Part shown: positions 1-9,570 of the stretch, piece after piece
How the letters are laid out: each line of letters starts with the position of its first letter
Position numbering within the stretch: the stretch's first letter is position 1
Assembly: GCF_001719045.1 (NCBI RefSeq)
Contig: NZ_CP015423.1
Location: 186,001-250,000 of the forward strand
Direction: 5' to 3'
DNA length: 64,000 nt
Source of the DNA: Paenibacillus polymyxa
GTDB lineage: Bacteria; Bacillota; Bacilli; Paenibacillales; Paenibacillaceae
Position numbers and translations under genes: made by a program
Notes under the pieces: model-generated
What the model was told of the DNA's origin: nothing
What the model saw: only the letters and a program-made list of their open reading frames with translations
Databases searched by the model: none

Positions 1-94
1 AAAAGGCCATGTCTCTAGGGAGGCGCCAGGGAAGTTTGTTATCCCGGCCAATCACACCATTTTGTGCCATAGCCCATATCATTGAAATGCCCAT
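1..94 (-). CDS. folA: dihydrofolate reductase, N-terminal part, cut by window edge
   Basis: The minus strand from base 94 reads [18 protein letters not shown] and continues [13 protein letters not shown] to the edge. This is the classic DHFR amino terminus, with the Ala-Asn/Gly-Ile-Gly and the Leu-Pro-Trp segment that contacts NADPH and substrate. The enzyme reduces dihydrofolate to tetrahydrofolate and so recycles the folate oxidised by ThyA, whose gene lies 17 bases upstream on the same strand. A strong GGAGGTGG site precedes the ATG. Only about 31 codons are visible. Confidence 0.93.
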   Translation of the reverse strand, partial: MGISMIWAMAQNGVIGRDNKLPWRLPRDMAF

Positions 95-111
95 TTTTCC
101 ACCTCCTCTAA

Positions 112-906
112 TCAGATGGCGACAGGCGCCTTAATCCCTGGATGATACTCGTAATTTTCAAAAGCAAAATCGTCATAGGTATAATCAAAAATCGAATCCG
201 GTTTGCGCAGAATTTTTAACTGAGGCAACGGATAAGGATCACGTTCCAGCTGTGTATGCACTTGTTGCATATGATTTGAATAAATATGCACATCGCCACC
301 TGACCAAATAAATTCGCCGGGCTCCAAACCACACTGCTGTGCAACCATATGCGTAAGCAATGCATAACTCGCGATATTGAACGGCAGCCCTAGAAAGGTA
401 TCCACAGAACGCATTGTTAGCATACAGGAAAGCTTTCCTCCAGCTACATAGAACTGAAATACAAAGTGACATGGCGGCAACTTCATGGATTCGATTTCTG
501 CCACATTCCAAGCACTGACGATGTGTCGACGTGAGTCCGGATTGTTTTTAATAGCCTCTATGACATTCGCAATTTGATCAATATGTTGCCCGTCTGTTGT
601 TTCCCACGAGCGCCATTGCGATCCATATACAGGCCCCAGATTCCCCTGCTCGTCCGCCCACTCATCCCAAATGGTAACTCCGTTCTCCTTGAGATAAGAA
701 ATGTTGGTATCTCCCCGCAAAAACCATAACAGCTCATGAATAACGGATTTCAAATGAACTCTTTTGGTGGTCACCAAGGGAAAGCCCTTGGCCAGATCAA
801 AACGGAGTTGTCTTCCGAAAACAGATAGTGTCCCCGTTCCTGTACGATCCTCTTTTTTTACTCCATTCTCTAAAATATCCTCCAGCAGTTCCAAATAGTT
901 GCGCAC
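112..906 (-). CDS. thyA: thymidylate synthase
   Basis: Converts dUMP to dTMP using methylene-tetrahydrofolate. The protein carries the nucleotide-binding stretch [12 protein letters not shown], the catalytic cysteine in [12 protein letters not shown], and the C-terminal KAPVAI typical of the family. The reading frame opens at 945, but the best start is GTG at 904-906: an AAAGGAGAGG site sits just upstream and the resulting protein (264 aa) has the usual family length and amino terminus ([12 protein letters not shown]). folA follows 17 bases downstream, so the two genes form the expected thyA-folA pair that couples dTMP synthesis to folate recycling. Confidence 0.97.
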   Translation of the reverse strand: MRNYLELLEDILENGVKKEDRTGTGTLSVFGRQLRFDLAKGFPLVTTKRVHLKSVIHELLWFLRGDTNISYLKENGVTIWDEWADEQGNLGPVYGSQWRSWETTDGQHIDQIANVIEAIKNNPDSRRHIVSAWNVAEIESMKLPPCHFVFQFYVAGGKLSCMLTMRSVDTFLGLPFNIASYALLTHMVAQQCGLEPGEFIWSGGDVHIYSNHMQQVHTQLERDPYPLPQLKILRKPDSIFDYTYDDFAFENYEYHPGIKAPVAI

Positions 907-1071
907 GTTATTCCTCTCCTTTGAGCATGAATAAAAACCTGGCATCGCCAGATTCTAATCTTTAAAATTCTTTTTCTGCACCAATATCTATATTTAGTTT
1001 ATCATGTACGGTGCTTCGTTGACCATGTACTGTGTGAATTTTCATAGTAGTCCTGAAAATCCTAAAGTTTG

Positions 1072-1123
1072 AAAAAAAAGAGACAAAGAGCGCAGATATA
1101 GCGCTCCTTGCCTCTCTTTGTCA
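1072..1123 (-). terminator. intrinsic terminator of the pdh operon
   Basis: On the minus strand a long imperfect stem (GACAAAGAG pairs with CTCTTTGTC, with an inner GAGCGC/GCGCTC) is followed by TCTCTTTTTTTT. It lies 38 bases after the pdhD stop codon. Confidence 0.85.
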
Positions 1124-1160
1124 TGTATGAAAACCAAAAACGAGATAATGAAAAATGGTA

Positions 1161-2582
1161 TTAGCGACGTGGTGCCAATGCATGGATCGGATGACCCAGC
1201 ACGACTTCCGCTGCTTCCATAACGATTTCGCCCAATGTAGGGTGAGCATGAATAGTCAAGGAGATATCTTCGAGTGTAGCACCCATTTCAATCGCCAGAC
1301 CCAGCTCAGCAATAAGGTTGGAAGCTTCCAGACCTACGATTTGCGTACCCAGTACCAGACCTGTGTCAGCGTCAGCTACGATTTTCACAAAACCTTCAGC
1401 AGCGTTCAGGGAAACCGCACGACCGTTTGCTCCATAAGAGAACTTGCCAACTTTGACATTGTAGCCTTTTTCTTTGGCTTCTGTCTCTGTGTAGCCTACG
1501 CTGGAGCATTCTGGATCTGTGAAAACGACAGCTGGCATACATTTGTAATCTACTACAGACGGCTCGCCTGCGATTGCTTCAGCAGCCACTTTACCTTCGT
1601 AAGAAGCTTTGTGTGCCAGAGCAAGACCAGCTACGATATCGCCGATTGCAAAGATGTGAGGAATGCTAGTACGTCCTTGGTGATCAACTTTCACCATTCC
1701 GCGCTCATCCAGTTCTACGCCGATCAGATCCAGACCCAGTTCACCGTCTGTGTTTGGACGACGTCCAACAGTTACAAGCAGATAATCAGCAGTTACTTCT
1801 TTACTTTCGCCGTTAACGGAGAATTTCACCGTTACGTCTTTATCTGTTTGCTCTGCACTTTCCGCTTTAGCACCAGTGAAGATTTCGATACCAGTTTTCT
1901 TCATGCTTTTCGCAACGATCGAAGTCATATCTTTGTCGAAACCAGGAAGCACTGTATCCATACCTTCAATGATCGTTACTTTGGAACCGAATTTGGAGTA
2001 CATTTGTCCAAGCTCTGCACCAATGTATCCACCACCGATTACGATCAGGCTTTTTGGAATTTCAGGCAGGTTCAATGCTTCTGTAGAAGACAGAATGCGT
2101 CCGCCAAATGGGAATGGTTTCAGTTCGATTGGACGGGAACCTGTTGCGATAATTGCATTTTTAAAACGGTAACGTGGTGATTCATGTTCGTTGAATACAC
2201 GCGCTTCGTTTTCGTTGATGAACATGCACTCGCCATTGAAAACTTCAACTTTGTTGCCTTTGAGCAAGCCGCTTACGCCGCCTGTCATTTTTTTAACAAC
2301 GCCGTTTTTGAATTCTTGTGTTTTAGCAAAGTCTACTTTTACATTTTCAGCTGTAATACCGAAGGACTCGCCATGTTTAGCTGCTTCGTATTGGTGAGCT
2401 GCAGAGATCAAAGCTTTGGATGGAATACATCCACGGTTCAGACAGACACCGCCCAGCTCAGATTTGTCTACGATCAATACGCTTTGTCCCAATTGTGCGG
2501 CACGGATGGCAGCTACATAGCCGCCAGGACCCGCACCGATAACCAATGTGTCAATATCCAGAGAAGCGTCTCCTACTACCAT
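1161..2582 (-). CDS. pdhD: dihydrolipoyl dehydrogenase (E3 of pyruvate dehydrogenase)
   Basis: FAD enzyme that reoxidises the dihydrolipoyl groups of E2 and passes electrons to NAD+. The amino-terminal dinucleotide fold is seen as [12 protein letters not shown], the redox-active disulfide as [14 protein letters not shown], a second dinucleotide fold as [13 protein letters not shown], and the C-terminal catalytic His-Glu region as [13 protein letters not shown]. It is 473 aa, normal for the family. A GGAGGTG site overlaps the end of pdhC three bases upstream, so the two are translationally close. It is the last gene of pdhABCD and is followed by a strong terminator. The identity as the PDH rather than the branched-chain E3 rests on the operon context. 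Confidence 0.97.
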   Translation of the reverse strand: MVVGDASLDIDTLVIGAGPGGYVAAIRAAQLGQSVLIVDKSELGGVCLNRGCIPSKALISAAHQYEAAKHGESFGITAENVKVDFAKTQEFKNGVVKKMTGGVSGLLKGNKVEVFNGECMFINENEARVFNEHESPRYRFKNAIIATGSRPIELKPFPFGGRILSSTEALNLPEIPKSLIVIGGGYIGAELGQMYSKFGSKVTIIEGMDTVLPGFDKDMTSIVAKSMKKTGIEIFTGAKAESAEQTDKDVTVKFSVNGESKEVTADYLLVTVGRRPNTDGELGLDLIGVELDERGMVKVDHQGRTSIPHIFAIGDIVAGLALAHKASYEGKVAAEAIAGEPSVVDYKCMPAVVFTDPECSSVGYTETEAKEKGYNVKVGKFSYGANGRAVSLNAAEGFVKIVADADTGLVLGTQIVGLEASNLIAELGLAIEMGATLEDISLTIHAHPTLGEIVMEAAEVVLGHPIHALAPRR

Positions 2583-2585
2583 TGA

Positions 2586-4199
2586 TTACACCTCCATAAC
2601 AAGCAGCTCAGGGTTAGCGAGCAGCTGTTTGATATAGTTCATGAAGTTTTGAGCAGTTGCACCGTCAATAATACGGTGGTCAAAGCTCAAGGAAAGAGCC
2701 ATTACTGGAGCGGCTACAATTTCACCGTTTTTCACGACTGCTTTTTCACTGATGCGGCCAGTACCCAAAATCGCAACTTCAGGGAAGTTAATGATTGGAG
2801 TAAAGAACATACCGCCTGCAGAACCGATGTTAGTGATGGAAATTGTACTTCCTCTCATTTCGTTCGCAGCCAATTTTCCATCACGACCGCGCACAGCTAG
2901 ATCACGAATGGAATCAGCAATCATCCAGATACTCTTACGATCAGCATCTTTGATAACAGGAACGATCAAGCCGTTGTCTGTATCTGTAGCGATACCGATG
3001 TTGTAGTATTTTTTGTAGACAATTTCGTTTGCTTCTTCGTCGATTGTGGCATTCAGAGCCGGGAATTGACGAGAAGCAGCAACCAAAGCTTTTACGATGA
3101 ATGGCAGGTATGTTACTTTTGTGCCTTTCTTCTCAGCAATTGGTTTGATACGAGTACGGAAAGCAACCAGTTCAGTTACATCTACTTCATCCATAATCGT
3201 AACGTGCGGAGCCGTATAAGCCGATTTAACCATAGCATTGGAAATAGCCTTGCGGATACCTTTAAATGGTACGCGCTCTTCCTCAGCACGTGGATCTGCT
3301 GCTGGTGCGGATGCTGCTGCAGCTTTCGCTTCTTTCTTAGCAGGCTCTTGTGCTTTTGCAGCTTCTTTCGCTACTGGTGTAGCCGCTTGGCCTCCACCAT
3401 TTTTGAAAGCTTCTACATCTTCTTTGGTGATTTTACCATTTTTGCCGGAGCCACTCACTTGAGCGATGTTTACACCTTGCTCACGAGCAAATTTGCGGAC
3501 GCTAGGTGTAGCTAATACATCTTTGTTAGAAGCAGCAGGAGTTGCAGCTGGTTTAGTGTTAGCTCCGCCTTGTGCAGCATCCTGTTCTTGTTTAGCAGCA
3601 GCTGGTGCTTCTTCTTGTTCAGGAAGTTCACCCTCTGCAGCGATTACAGCTACGACTTGACCTACGTTAAAGATGTCACCGTCTTTGGCAAATACTTCTT
3701 GTACTGTACCATTAACCGGACAAGGAACTTCAACTACAGCCTTATCGTTTTGTACTTCCATGATGATATCTTCATCTGTTACTTTGTCGCCGGGCTTGAT
3801 GTGCATCTTGATGATTTCGCCTTCGTGAAGACCTTCACCCAGCTCTGGGAATTTATATTCAAATCTAGCTGTACCTGCAGCTCCGCTTTGTGCAGCAGCA
3901 CTTGGCTCAGGGCTAGCAGCTGGTGCTTCTGGTGCTTCTTCTTGTTCAGGAAGTTCACCTTCTGCATCAATTACAGCTACGACTTGACCTACGTTAAAGA
4001 TGTCACCGTCTTTGGCAAATACTTCTTGTACTGTACCATTAACCGGACAAGGAACTTCAACTACAGCCTTATCGTTTTGTACTTCCATGATGATATCTTC
4101 ATCTGTTACTTTGTCGCCGGGCTTGATGTGCATCTTGATGATTTCGCCTTCGTGAAGACCTTCACCTAGCTCCGGGAATTTATATTCAAATTTAGCCAC
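2586..4199 (-). CDS. pdhC: dihydrolipoamide acetyltransferase (E2), two lipoyl domains
   Basis: Core of the pyruvate dehydrogenase complex; transfers acetyl groups to CoA. Order of domains: two lipoyl domains (about residues 2-78 and 111-187), each with the lipoylation lysine in [11 protein letters not shown], joined by Ala/Pro/Glu-rich linkers; a peripheral-subunit-binding domain around 229-265 ([14 protein letters not shown]); and the catalytic domain with HRIIDG near the C-terminus. The length of 537 aa exceeds single-lipoyl Bacillus E2 because of the extra lipoyl domain. The two lipoyl coding units are almost identical in DNA, pointing to recent duplication or gene conversion. Confidence 0.97.
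   Translation of the reverse strand: MAKFEYKFPELGEGLHEGEIIKMHIKPGDKVTDEDIIMEVQNDKAVVEVPCPVNGTVQEVFAKDGDIFNVGQVVAVIDAEGELPEQEEAPEAPAASPEPSAAAQSGAAGTARFEYKFPELGEGLHEGEIIKMHIKPGDKVTDEDIIMEVQNDKAVVEVPCPVNGTVQEVFAKDGDIFNVGQVVAVIAAEGELPEQEEAPAAAKQEQDAAQGGANTKPAATPAASNKDVLATPSVRKFAREQGVNIAQVSGSGKNGKITKEDVEAFKNGGGQAATPVAKEAAKAQEPAKKEAKAAAASAPAADPRAEEERVPFKGIRKAISNAMVKSAYTAPHVTIMDEVDVTELVAFRTRIKPIAEKKGTKVTYLPFIVKALVAASRQFPALNATIDEEANEIVYKKYYNIGIATDTDNGLIVPVIKDADRKSIWMIADSIRDLAVRGRDGKLAANEMRGSTISITNIGSAGGMFFTPIINFPEVAILGTGRISEKAVVKNGEIVAAPVMALSLSFDHRIIDGATAQNFMNYIKQLLANPELLVMEV
3607..4195. repeat. tandem near-identical 262-base repeat encoding the two lipoyl domains
   Basis: Bases 3607-3868 and 3934-4195 are the same sequence with only scattered differences, offset by 327 bases. 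Each copy encodes one lipoyl domain plus the linker start of PdhC. Confidence 0.9.
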
Positions 4200-4233
4200 G
4201 TTTAAAACCTCCCAAATTTACGGTGTGCTTTAA

Positions 4234-5214
4234 TTAAAATTCCAATACTTTATTAACCGCATCAATGATACGTGTTGGCGTTGGCAACCAAGTATCTTCA
4301 ATTTGAGCAAAAGGATAAACGGTATCCGGGCCTGCTACACGCAGAACAGGTGCTTCCAGATGCAGGATTGCTTTTTCGTTAATTTGTGCAATAACTTCAG
4401 CAGCTACACCGGAGCTCTTTTGCGCTTCTTGAACCACGATAGCTCGGTTGGTCTTTTGAATAGAAGCAACAACGGTATCAATGTCAATCGGACTAATGGT
4501 ACGCAAATCAATGATTTCCACTTTGATACCTTTTGTTTTTTCCAGCTCATCAGCAGCTTTAACCGAAGTGTGCACCATCATACCGTAAGTAATGATCGTC
4601 ACATCGGAACCTTCACGAACTACGTTAGCTTTGCCCAGTTCAACTGTGTAATCATTCTCAGGAACTTCAGCGCGGAATGCATGATACAAGTTCAAATGCT
4701 CCATGAAAAATACTGGATCATTGTCGCGAATAGACGCGATCATAAGACCTTTTGCATCGTAAGGGTTGGAAGGAACAACAACCTTGATACCAGGTGTTTG
4801 AGCCAGAAGACCTTCCAAGGAATCTGTATGCAGCTCGGCTGCCTTAACACCGCCACCAAAAGGTGTACGGAATACGATTGGAGAATTGTAACGTCCACCG
4901 GAACGGTAGCGCATACGGGATGCTTGAATTGCCATTTGATCGAGTGCTTCAAAGATAAAGCCTACGAACTGGATTTCAGCTACAGGGCGGAAGCCTTGGA
5001 TACCCAGACCCACAGCAAGACCTCCGATTGCGGATTCCGCCAGCGGAGTATCGAATACACGTTCTTCGCCAAATTCTTTTTGCAGACCTTCTGTAGCGCG
5101 GAATACGCCACCTACATGACCTACGTCTTCACCGAAAAGCAGGACGTTAGGGTCGCGTTTCAACTCTACGCGCAGTGCGTCACGAATCGCTTCTTTCATG
5201 TTCATTTGTGCCAT
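4234..5214 (-). CDS. pdhB: pyruvate dehydrogenase E1 beta subunit
   Basis: Forms the alpha2beta2 thiamine-diphosphate-dependent E1 with PdhA and decarboxylates pyruvate. The protein shows the conserved [18 protein letters not shown] stretch and the FRTPFGGG and DLRTISPID segments of E1-beta. The frame could start at 5238, but AAGGAGG lies too close to that ATG; the ATG at 5212-5214 is 11 bases from the site and gives [14 protein letters not shown], which matches the family amino terminus. The protein is then 326 aa. It sits between pdhA and pdhC, with a hairpin in the pdhA-pdhB gap. Confidence 0.95.
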   Translation of the reverse strand: MAQMNMKEAIRDALRVELKRDPNVLLFGEDVGHVGGVFRATEGLQKEFGEERVFDTPLAESAIGGLAVGLGIQGFRPVAEIQFVGFIFEALDQMAIQASRMRYRSGGRYNSPIVFRTPFGGGVKAAELHTDSLEGLLAQTPGIKVVVPSNPYDAKGLMIASIRDNDPVFFMEHLNLYHAFRAEVPENDYTVELGKANVVREGSDVTIITYGMMVHTSVKAADELEKTKGIKVEIIDLRTISPIDIDTVVASIQKTNRAIVVQEAQKSSGVAAEVIAQINEKAILHLEAPVLRVAGPDTVYPFAQIEDTWLPTPTRIIDAVNKVLEF

Positions 5215-5274
5215 TTGCTTCATTTCCTCCTTAAACATTGACAGATCAATTTCAGTTCAGGTCAATCGAAAAGC

Positions 5275-5301
5275 AGACCGGATCGGGTTACCGCCCGGTC
5301 T
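5275..5301 (-). other. hairpin between pdhA and pdhB
   Basis: AGACCGG at 5275-5281 pairs with CCGGTCT at 5295-5301. There is no strong U-run after it on the minus strand, so it looks like an RNA-processing or stabilising element rather than a full terminator. Confidence 0.5.
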
Positions 5302-5314
5302 CTTTCAAGTTCAA

Positions 5315-6382
5315 TTATTTAAAATCAGCTTTTTGTTCTTCCAAGTGCTTAGGCGTTGTTTCGAACATGCTATCGATCAGGCCAGGAATTGTCATTTTCT
5401 CTGTTTTCTCGGCTTTTTTGATCTCTTCGTTCACTTTTGCCTTAGCTTCTTCTTTTACGCGAGCTGTATCTTCTTCAGTCCAAAGGCCTTTTTTCTCAAG
5501 GTATTTCGCAAAGCGGGCAATTGGATCTTTCGCATTCCATTCGCCTTCTTCTTCTTTAGAACGATATTTTGTTGCATCATCAGAAAGGGAATGCGGACGG
5601 AAACGGTACGTTACGGCTTCAATCAAAGTAGCACCTTCACCATTACGTCCACGCTCTGCAGCTTCTTGAACGGCTTTAATAACTGCAAGCACGTCCATGC
5701 CATCAATTTTCACGCCTTTAATACCAGCAGCTACTGCTTTATGAGCAATCGAAAGAGCAGCCGTTTGTTTTGAAAATGGAGTCGTGATCGCGTAACCATT
5801 GTTTTGCACAAAGAAAATAACTGGCAACTTGTATACACCAGCATAGTTCAGGCCTTCGTAGAAATCACCTTCGGAAGAACCGCCGTCACCTGTATATGTA
5901 ATGGCGACTTGTTTTTGCTTTTTCAGTTTGTAACCCATAGCAATACCCATAGCATGCAAAATTTGCGCGCCAATGATGATTTGCGGCATCAGTACATTAA
6001 CACCGTCCGGCACTTGGCCGCCGTGTTGATGACCACGGGAATACAAGAAAGCTTGGTATAATGGCAGGCCATGCCAAACGATTTGCGGAATATCGCGGTA
6101 GCCTGGAGCAATAAAGTCTTCTTTTTGGAGCGCATATTCGCTACCAATCATGGTTGCTTCTTGTCCGGATACCGGAGCGTAGAAACCGAGACGTCCTTGA
6201 CGACCTAAGTTAACGGCGCGGTCATCCCAAGTACGTGTAAATACCATTCGATACATAATTTCTTTCAATTGATCATCTGTAAGTTTAGGCAACATATCTT
6301 TATTGATAATTTCACCATCCGGAGAAAGTACGGACAGCGCCTCAACTTCCTCTGTGTAAACTTCATAAGGAACCTTGCTCAT
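5315..6382 (-). CDS. pdhA: pyruvate dehydrogenase E1 alpha subunit
   Basis: Thiamine-diphosphate-binding subunit of the pyruvate dehydrogenase E1. The cofactor motif is visible as GDGGSSEGDFYEGLNYAG followed by the NN of FFVQNNGYAI; the phosphorylation-loop-like region reads YRFRPHSLSDD. The preferred start is ATG at 6380-6382, six bases after GAGGTG; an in-frame GTG three codons upstream is part of that ribosome binding site. The protein is 355 aa. It opens the pdhABCD operon and has a well-formed promoter about 55 bases upstream. C-terminal residues are Lys/Glu-rich and predicted to be helical. Confidence 0.96.
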   Translation of the reverse strand: MSKVPYEVYTEEVEALSVLSPDGEIINKDMLPKLTDDQLKEIMYRMVFTRTWDDRAVNLGRQGRLGFYAPVSGQEATMIGSEYALQKEDFIAPGYRDIPQIVWHGLPLYQAFLYSRGHQHGGQVPDGVNVLMPQIIIGAQILHAMGIAMGYKLKKQKQVAITYTGDGGSSEGDFYEGLNYAGVYKLPVIFFVQNNGYAITTPFSKQTAALSIAHKAVAAGIKGVKIDGMDVLAVIKAVQEAAERGRNGEGATLIEAVTYRFRPHSLSDDATKYRSKEEEGEWNAKDPIARFAKYLEKKGLWTEEDTARVKEEAKAKVNEEIKKAEKTEKMTIPGLIDSMFETTPKHLEEQKADFK

Positions 6383-6422
6383 TTTCTTCACCTCAACAAA
6401 AAAATTTGAATATCAAGTTCCG

Positions 6423-6536
6423 CTGTTATAGGATTATTATACACCTGTTATATCGCTCGCGTCAAAGATTTAGTTATTTTTTTTGAGTTTACCACATTTT
6501 TGTGTGTGTAACAGGGTATGTTTTTTACTATAACAG
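6423..6536. promoter_or_regulatory. symmetric array of four TAACAG half-sites between pdhA and the esterase gene
   Basis: CTGTTA occurs at 6423-6428 and 6445-6450; its complement TAACAG occurs at 6509-6514 and 6531-6536. Both pairs are spaced 22 bases and the whole is a perfect dyad centred at 6479.5. The outer members extend to CTGTTATAG and CTATAACAG. The left pair brackets the pdhA -10 box. It looks like an operator, but no regulator can be named. Confidence 0.5.
6436..6465 (-). promoter_or_regulatory. sigma-A promoter of pdhABCD
   Basis: On the minus strand TTGACG (6460-6465) and TATAAT (6436-6441) are separated by 18 bases, leaving a leader of about 50 bases before pdhA. Confidence 0.8.
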
Positions 6537-6567
6537 CTTAGTACATGATTGAAATTTTAAACATCTA

Positions 6568-6596
6568 TTGCAATCAGGGTAATCTTAACTTATTGT
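6568..6596 (+). promoter_or_regulatory. possible promoter of the esterase gene
   Basis: TTGCAA at 6568-6573 and TATTGT at 6591-6596 have a 17-base spacer, 41 bases before the start codon. The match is moderate. Confidence 0.35.
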
Positions 6597-6637
6597 GATC
6601 CCGAATGCAAAATAATACCCAAGAAAGGTGACGAAAA

Positions 6638-7372
6638 ATGACGGATTCTCGGTATTTAAAACGAACCATCCTTAAAGACGAAGTAAACAGCCGCTTTCTT
6701 AGCGAGACCAGAACTCTCCGGATATATTTGCCGCCCGGCTATAATGAAATATTGAGCTACCCGGTCGTATACTGTCAGGACGGAGAAGAATTTTTCAATT
6801 TTGGCCGCATTGCAACTCACGCCAACCGCCTCATTCTAGATGAGGGCGTCGAACCCTTCATTATTGTAGGTGTGGAAGTGAATACCAAAATCAGAACTCA
6901 GGAGTACGCTCCCTTTGGCAATCGTTTTGAGGCGTATACCACCTGTTTTGCAGAAGAGATTATTCCCTATGTGGAGCAAAAGTATCCTATAAGAAAAGAT
7001 GCAGCGTCCCGCATTTTGGCGGGGGATTCACTGGGAGGCAGTGTGTCTCTGCATTTGGCTTTGATGTATCCTCAGCTGTTCAACCGCATTATCAGCCTCT
7101 CAGGTGCTTACTATGAAGCTTCGCAGGAAATCATCGCCCGTGAGAAAGATCTGTCTCATTTGCGGGTGTGGATGACGGTTGGCCTTCAGGAAGATGCATT
7201 TGAGAGTGATACTGGCATTTACAACTTTGTAGAACTTAACCGTCAATGTGCAGATTTGCTGCGCGAACGGAACGCTGAAGTTTCTTACCGTGAAAAGGAT
7301 GGCAAACATTTGTGGGGCTTTTGGCAAAACGAGTTGCCTGACGCGCTAATGTATTTTTTGGATCGCGCCTGA
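6638..7372 (+). CDS. alpha/beta-hydrolase esterase (Fes/BesA-like superfamily)
   Basis: The protein has the putative-esterase layout: an amino-terminal strand region (LRIYLPPGY, VVYCQDGEEF), the nucleophile elbow GDSLGGSVS around residue 130, and a late His in KDGKHLWGFWQNELP that would complete the catalytic triad. At 244 aa it matches the compact single-domain members of this family, which include carbohydrate esterases and trilactone hydrolases; the substrate cannot be told from the sequence. No signal peptide is seen, so it is probably cytoplasmic. An AAAGGTG site precedes the ATG. It is a single gene, divergent from pdhA and closed by a terminator. Confidence 0.8.
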   Translation: MTDSRYLKRTILKDEVNSRFLSETRTLRIYLPPGYNEILSYPVVYCQDGEEFFNFGRIATHANRLILDEGVEPFIIVGVEVNTKIRTQEYAPFGNRFEAYTTCFAEEIIPYVEQKYPIRKDAASRILAGDSLGGSVSLHLALMYPQLFNRIISLSGAYYEASQEIIAREKDLSHLRVWMTVGLQEDAFESDTGIYNFVELNRQCADLLRERNAEVSYREKDGKHLWGFWQNELPDALMYFLDRA

Positions 7373-7390
7373 GTAAAAATTCTTCTATAG

Positions 7391-7438
7391 GGAATGGAGC
7401 ATTGACCTACTAGGTCATAAAGCTCCTTCCTCATTTTT
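7391..7438 (+). terminator. terminator after the esterase gene
   Basis: A stem of GGAGC/GCTCC enclosing the palindrome TGACCTA-C-TAGGTCA ends in TCATTTTTC. Confidence 0.75.
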
Positions 7439-7473
7439 CAATGCAATTTGGTTGCGCTTTCAAAAAAGTATAA

Positions 7474-7497
7474 CGAAAAACGGCAATTATTGCCGTC
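7474..7497 (-). terminator. terminator after the phosphatase gene
   Basis: The minus strand reads ACGGCAAT AATTGCCGT followed by TTTTCG, a compact rho-independent terminator 15 bases after the stop codon. Confidence 0.75.
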
Positions 7498-7511
7498 ATC
7501 TGTCGTTCACA

Positions 7512-7976
7512 TTATAGCTTTTCTTCTACGATCTTGTCCAGCAAGGCGTCGCAGCCTGCGTCCATTAATCGATAGGTCTCTTCAAAATTCCCTGTAAAAT
7601 ATGGATCGGGTACTTCTCTTAATTTTTCTTGAGGAAGCAAATCCATAAATTTTAGAATATCAGCCTCCGCTCCACCTGCAATCTTTCGCATGTTTCGTTC
7701 ATTAGAGTCATCCATGCACACAATATAATCAAACGCATCAAAATCACGGCCCGTTATTTGCCGCGCCTGTATGCCTTGTTCGCTGATTCCATGCAGTTTA
7801 AGTTGCTTTAATGTTCCCTCATGCGGGGGATTTCCGATGTGCCAGTCGCCTGTCCCGGCCGAGTCCACCCCGATTTCTTCGCCCAATCCCCGTTCCTGTG
7901 CTTTATGTCTCAGTATTGCCTCCCCCATCGGAGAGCGGCAAATATTGCCCAAACACACAAACAAAACGTTAATCAT
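7512..7976 (-). CDS. low-molecular-weight protein-tyrosine phosphatase
   Basis: The P-loop VCLGNICRSPM at residues 7-17 has the CX5R signature of this class; the general-acid loop is DPYF near residue 120. Such enzymes dephosphorylate tyrosine (or arginine) phosphate on proteins; the arginine-phosphatase YwlE keeps a Thr in the loop where this protein has Ile-Cys, so tyrosine is the more likely target. AAGGAG lies seven bases before the ATG. It is 154 aa, full length, and transcribed alone, convergent with the esterase gene. Confidence 0.92.
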   Translation of the reverse strand: MINVLFVCLGNICRSPMGEAILRHKAQERGLGEEIGVDSAGTGDWHIGNPPHEGTLKQLKLHGISEQGIQARQITGRDFDAFDYIVCMDDSNERNMRKIAGGAEADILKFMDLLPQEKLREVPDPYFTGNFEETYRLMDAGCDALLDKIVEEKL

Positions 7977-8045
7977 TTCGTTCTCCTTCCTATTACACGT
8001 TACACTTCCTTTTTTTCTGTTTCATTGTAGCCATGTCCTCCAAAA

Positions 8046-8075
8046 TTGTGCAAGCCATATTTAACGCGGTATACT
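8046..8075 (+). promoter_or_regulatory. promoter of thiN
   Basis: TTGTGC (8046-8051) and TATACT (8070-8075) are separated by 18 bases and lie about 50 bases before the thiN start. Confidence 0.6.
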
Positions 8076-8125
8076 TAAAAACGATGGTATATATAGGATC
8101 GTATCAGGAAGAAAGGATGTTGATT

Positions 8126-8767
8126 ATGACAAAAAAACGAGCGATTGTATTTTCAGGCGGTCGTCTTAATGAAGAAGATTTACATCAAATACAACCCGAT
8201 GATTTTATTATAGGTGCAGATAAAGGTGCACTTTTCCTGATCGAGCACGGTATTACACCACATATCTCTGTAGGAGATTTTGATTCGATCACACCAGAGG
8301 AAAAAGAAAAGGTAGAATCAGCAAGCCAACGTATGATTGCGTGCGATCCAGTACTTAAAGACTTAACAGATACTGAGCTTGCTTTGGAAATCGCTATGGA
8401 CGAACGGGCAGATCATGTACTGCTGCTTGGTGTGACTGGCACCCGGATGGACCACACATTGGCTAATGTTCAAATATTGGTACGTGCAATGCAGCATCAT
8501 ATTAGTTGCGCTATTATGGACGCACATAATTATATTGAGCTCACCGGATCAACGCTTGAGATCCAGCCTATGGGTTATACATATACATCGCTGCTTCCTA
8601 TGACTGCCGAAGTAACAGGCATACAACTGGAAGGATTTATGTATCCGCTACATAATGCCACCCTCAAAATGGGACAATCACGTGCTGTCAGTAATAAGCT
8701 AACGGCTCCAAAAGGTACGATTTCCATCAAAAGTGGTCTACTACTCGTTATTCAAAGCAAGGATTAA
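8126..8767 (+). CDS. thiN: thiamine pyrophosphokinase
   Basis: Transfers pyrophosphate from ATP to thiamine to make thiamine diphosphate, the cofactor of PdhA/B encoded nearby. Family motifs are present: IGADKGA, VGDFDSI, the TDTE metal/ATP stretch and GVTGTRMDHT. The frame is open from 8033, but AAAGGA placed eight bases before ATG 8126 and the amino terminus MTKKRAIVFSGG favour that start, giving 213 aa. It is monocistronic, with its own promoter and terminator; no TPP riboswitch is seen here, unlike the thi operon at 10.4-14.7 kb. Confidence 0.95.
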   Translation: MTKKRAIVFSGGRLNEEDLHQIQPDDFIIGADKGALFLIEHGITPHISVGDFDSITPEEKEKVESASQRMIACDPVLKDLTDTELALEIAMDERADHVLLLGVTGTRMDHTLANVQILVRAMQHHISCAIMDAHNYIELTGSTLEIQPMGYTYTSLLPMTAEVTGIQLEGFMYPLHNATLKMGQSRAVSNKLTAPKGTISIKSGLLLVIQSKD

Positions 8768-8810
8768 TTATGACATTGTTGTAACCATTGTTTAAATTGT
8801 TTTTTCACTC

Positions 8811-8838
8811 AAAACCCTTTATTCATAAGGGTTTTTCC
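8811..8838 (+). terminator. terminator after thiN
   Basis: AAAACCCTT and AAGGGTTTTT form a stem with a seven-base loop and a T-run. Confidence 0.8.
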
Positions 8839-9047
8839 GTTTGTAGAGATCTATGAATCGATATATTTTTAACAAATTGTAATTTTTAATCGTTTTTTAA
8901 TAATCACTGTGTAAGTCTTGTCCCTCAAGCATTTGAGAGTTCTTTTCCAACTATTAGGCGGCTTCAAAACTGTTATACTCAACGCTGTCAGTTAGTTAGC
9001 AACTCAGCAAAATATTGCACAAATCAATTTCTGGAGGTATTTACAAC

Positions 9048-9545
9048 ATGAATATGCAGAAAATCATAAAAAAGGTAATTATCGCAGGAGTCGCAGCCAC
9101 TATCGGCTTTGGTACTTTTGCAATTGAGGGAACAAATACGGCACAGGCTGCCACTACTACTTCTGTTGGCCAAAAAGTAATTAACTACGGTGAAAAATAT
9201 ATGGGCACTCCCTATAAGTTTGGAGCTTCCACAAGCACGACGCGCAATTTTGACTGTTCTTCTTTCATGAAGCACATATTCAAGAAATACGGAGTGAATT
9301 TGCCGCGTACTTCTGTTCAACAGTCCAAAGTTGGACATGCTGTATCCAAGTCCAATTTGAAAAAAGGGGACTTAGTGTTCTTTTCAAGCGGTAGCCGTGC
9401 CACGGGTCGCAACATTACCCACGTAGCAGTCTATATGGGCGGGGGTAAAATTCTACACACTTACGGCGGACCTGGCGTGACTATCTCCGATTTGAACTCT
9501 AGCAACTGGAAAAGAACATACATTAAAGCACGCCGCGTGCTGTAG
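9048..9545 (+). CDS. secreted NlpC/P60 cell-wall endopeptidase
   Basis: The protein starts with a signal peptide (MNMQKIIKKVIIAGVAAT... ending near AQA-ATT) and has one NlpC/P60 domain. The catalytic Cys lies in NFDCSSF (about residue 71), the His in NITHVAVYMG (about 128), and a polar third residue in KILHTYG. Such enzymes cleave the D-Glu-meso-diaminopimelate bond of peptidoglycan stem peptides. It lacks LysM or SH3 anchor domains, so it is a minimal secreted form of 165 aa. A GGAGG site sits ten bases before the chosen ATG. Upstream 280 bases hold no gene. Confidence 0.93.
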   Translation: MNMQKIIKKVIIAGVAATIGFGTFAIEGTNTAQAATTTSVGQKVINYGEKYMGTPYKFGASTSTTRNFDCSSFMKHIFKKYGVNLPRTSVQQSKVGHAVSKSNLKKGDLVFFSSGSRATGRNITHVAVYMGGGKILHTYGGPGVTISDLNSSNWKRTYIKARRVL

Positions 9546-9570
9546 TTTGAAACTTATTATGAAATATGCG

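Noticed and set aside
1155..2180. Long plus-strand frame opposite pdhD
   Set aside because: Antisense shadow of a highly conserved enzyme gene; Cys/Phe/Ser-rich product without a ribosome site.
3570..4169. Plus-strand frame opposite pdhC with an internal repeat
   Set aside because: The repeat mirrors the duplicated lipoyl domains on the other strand; no independent evidence for a gene.
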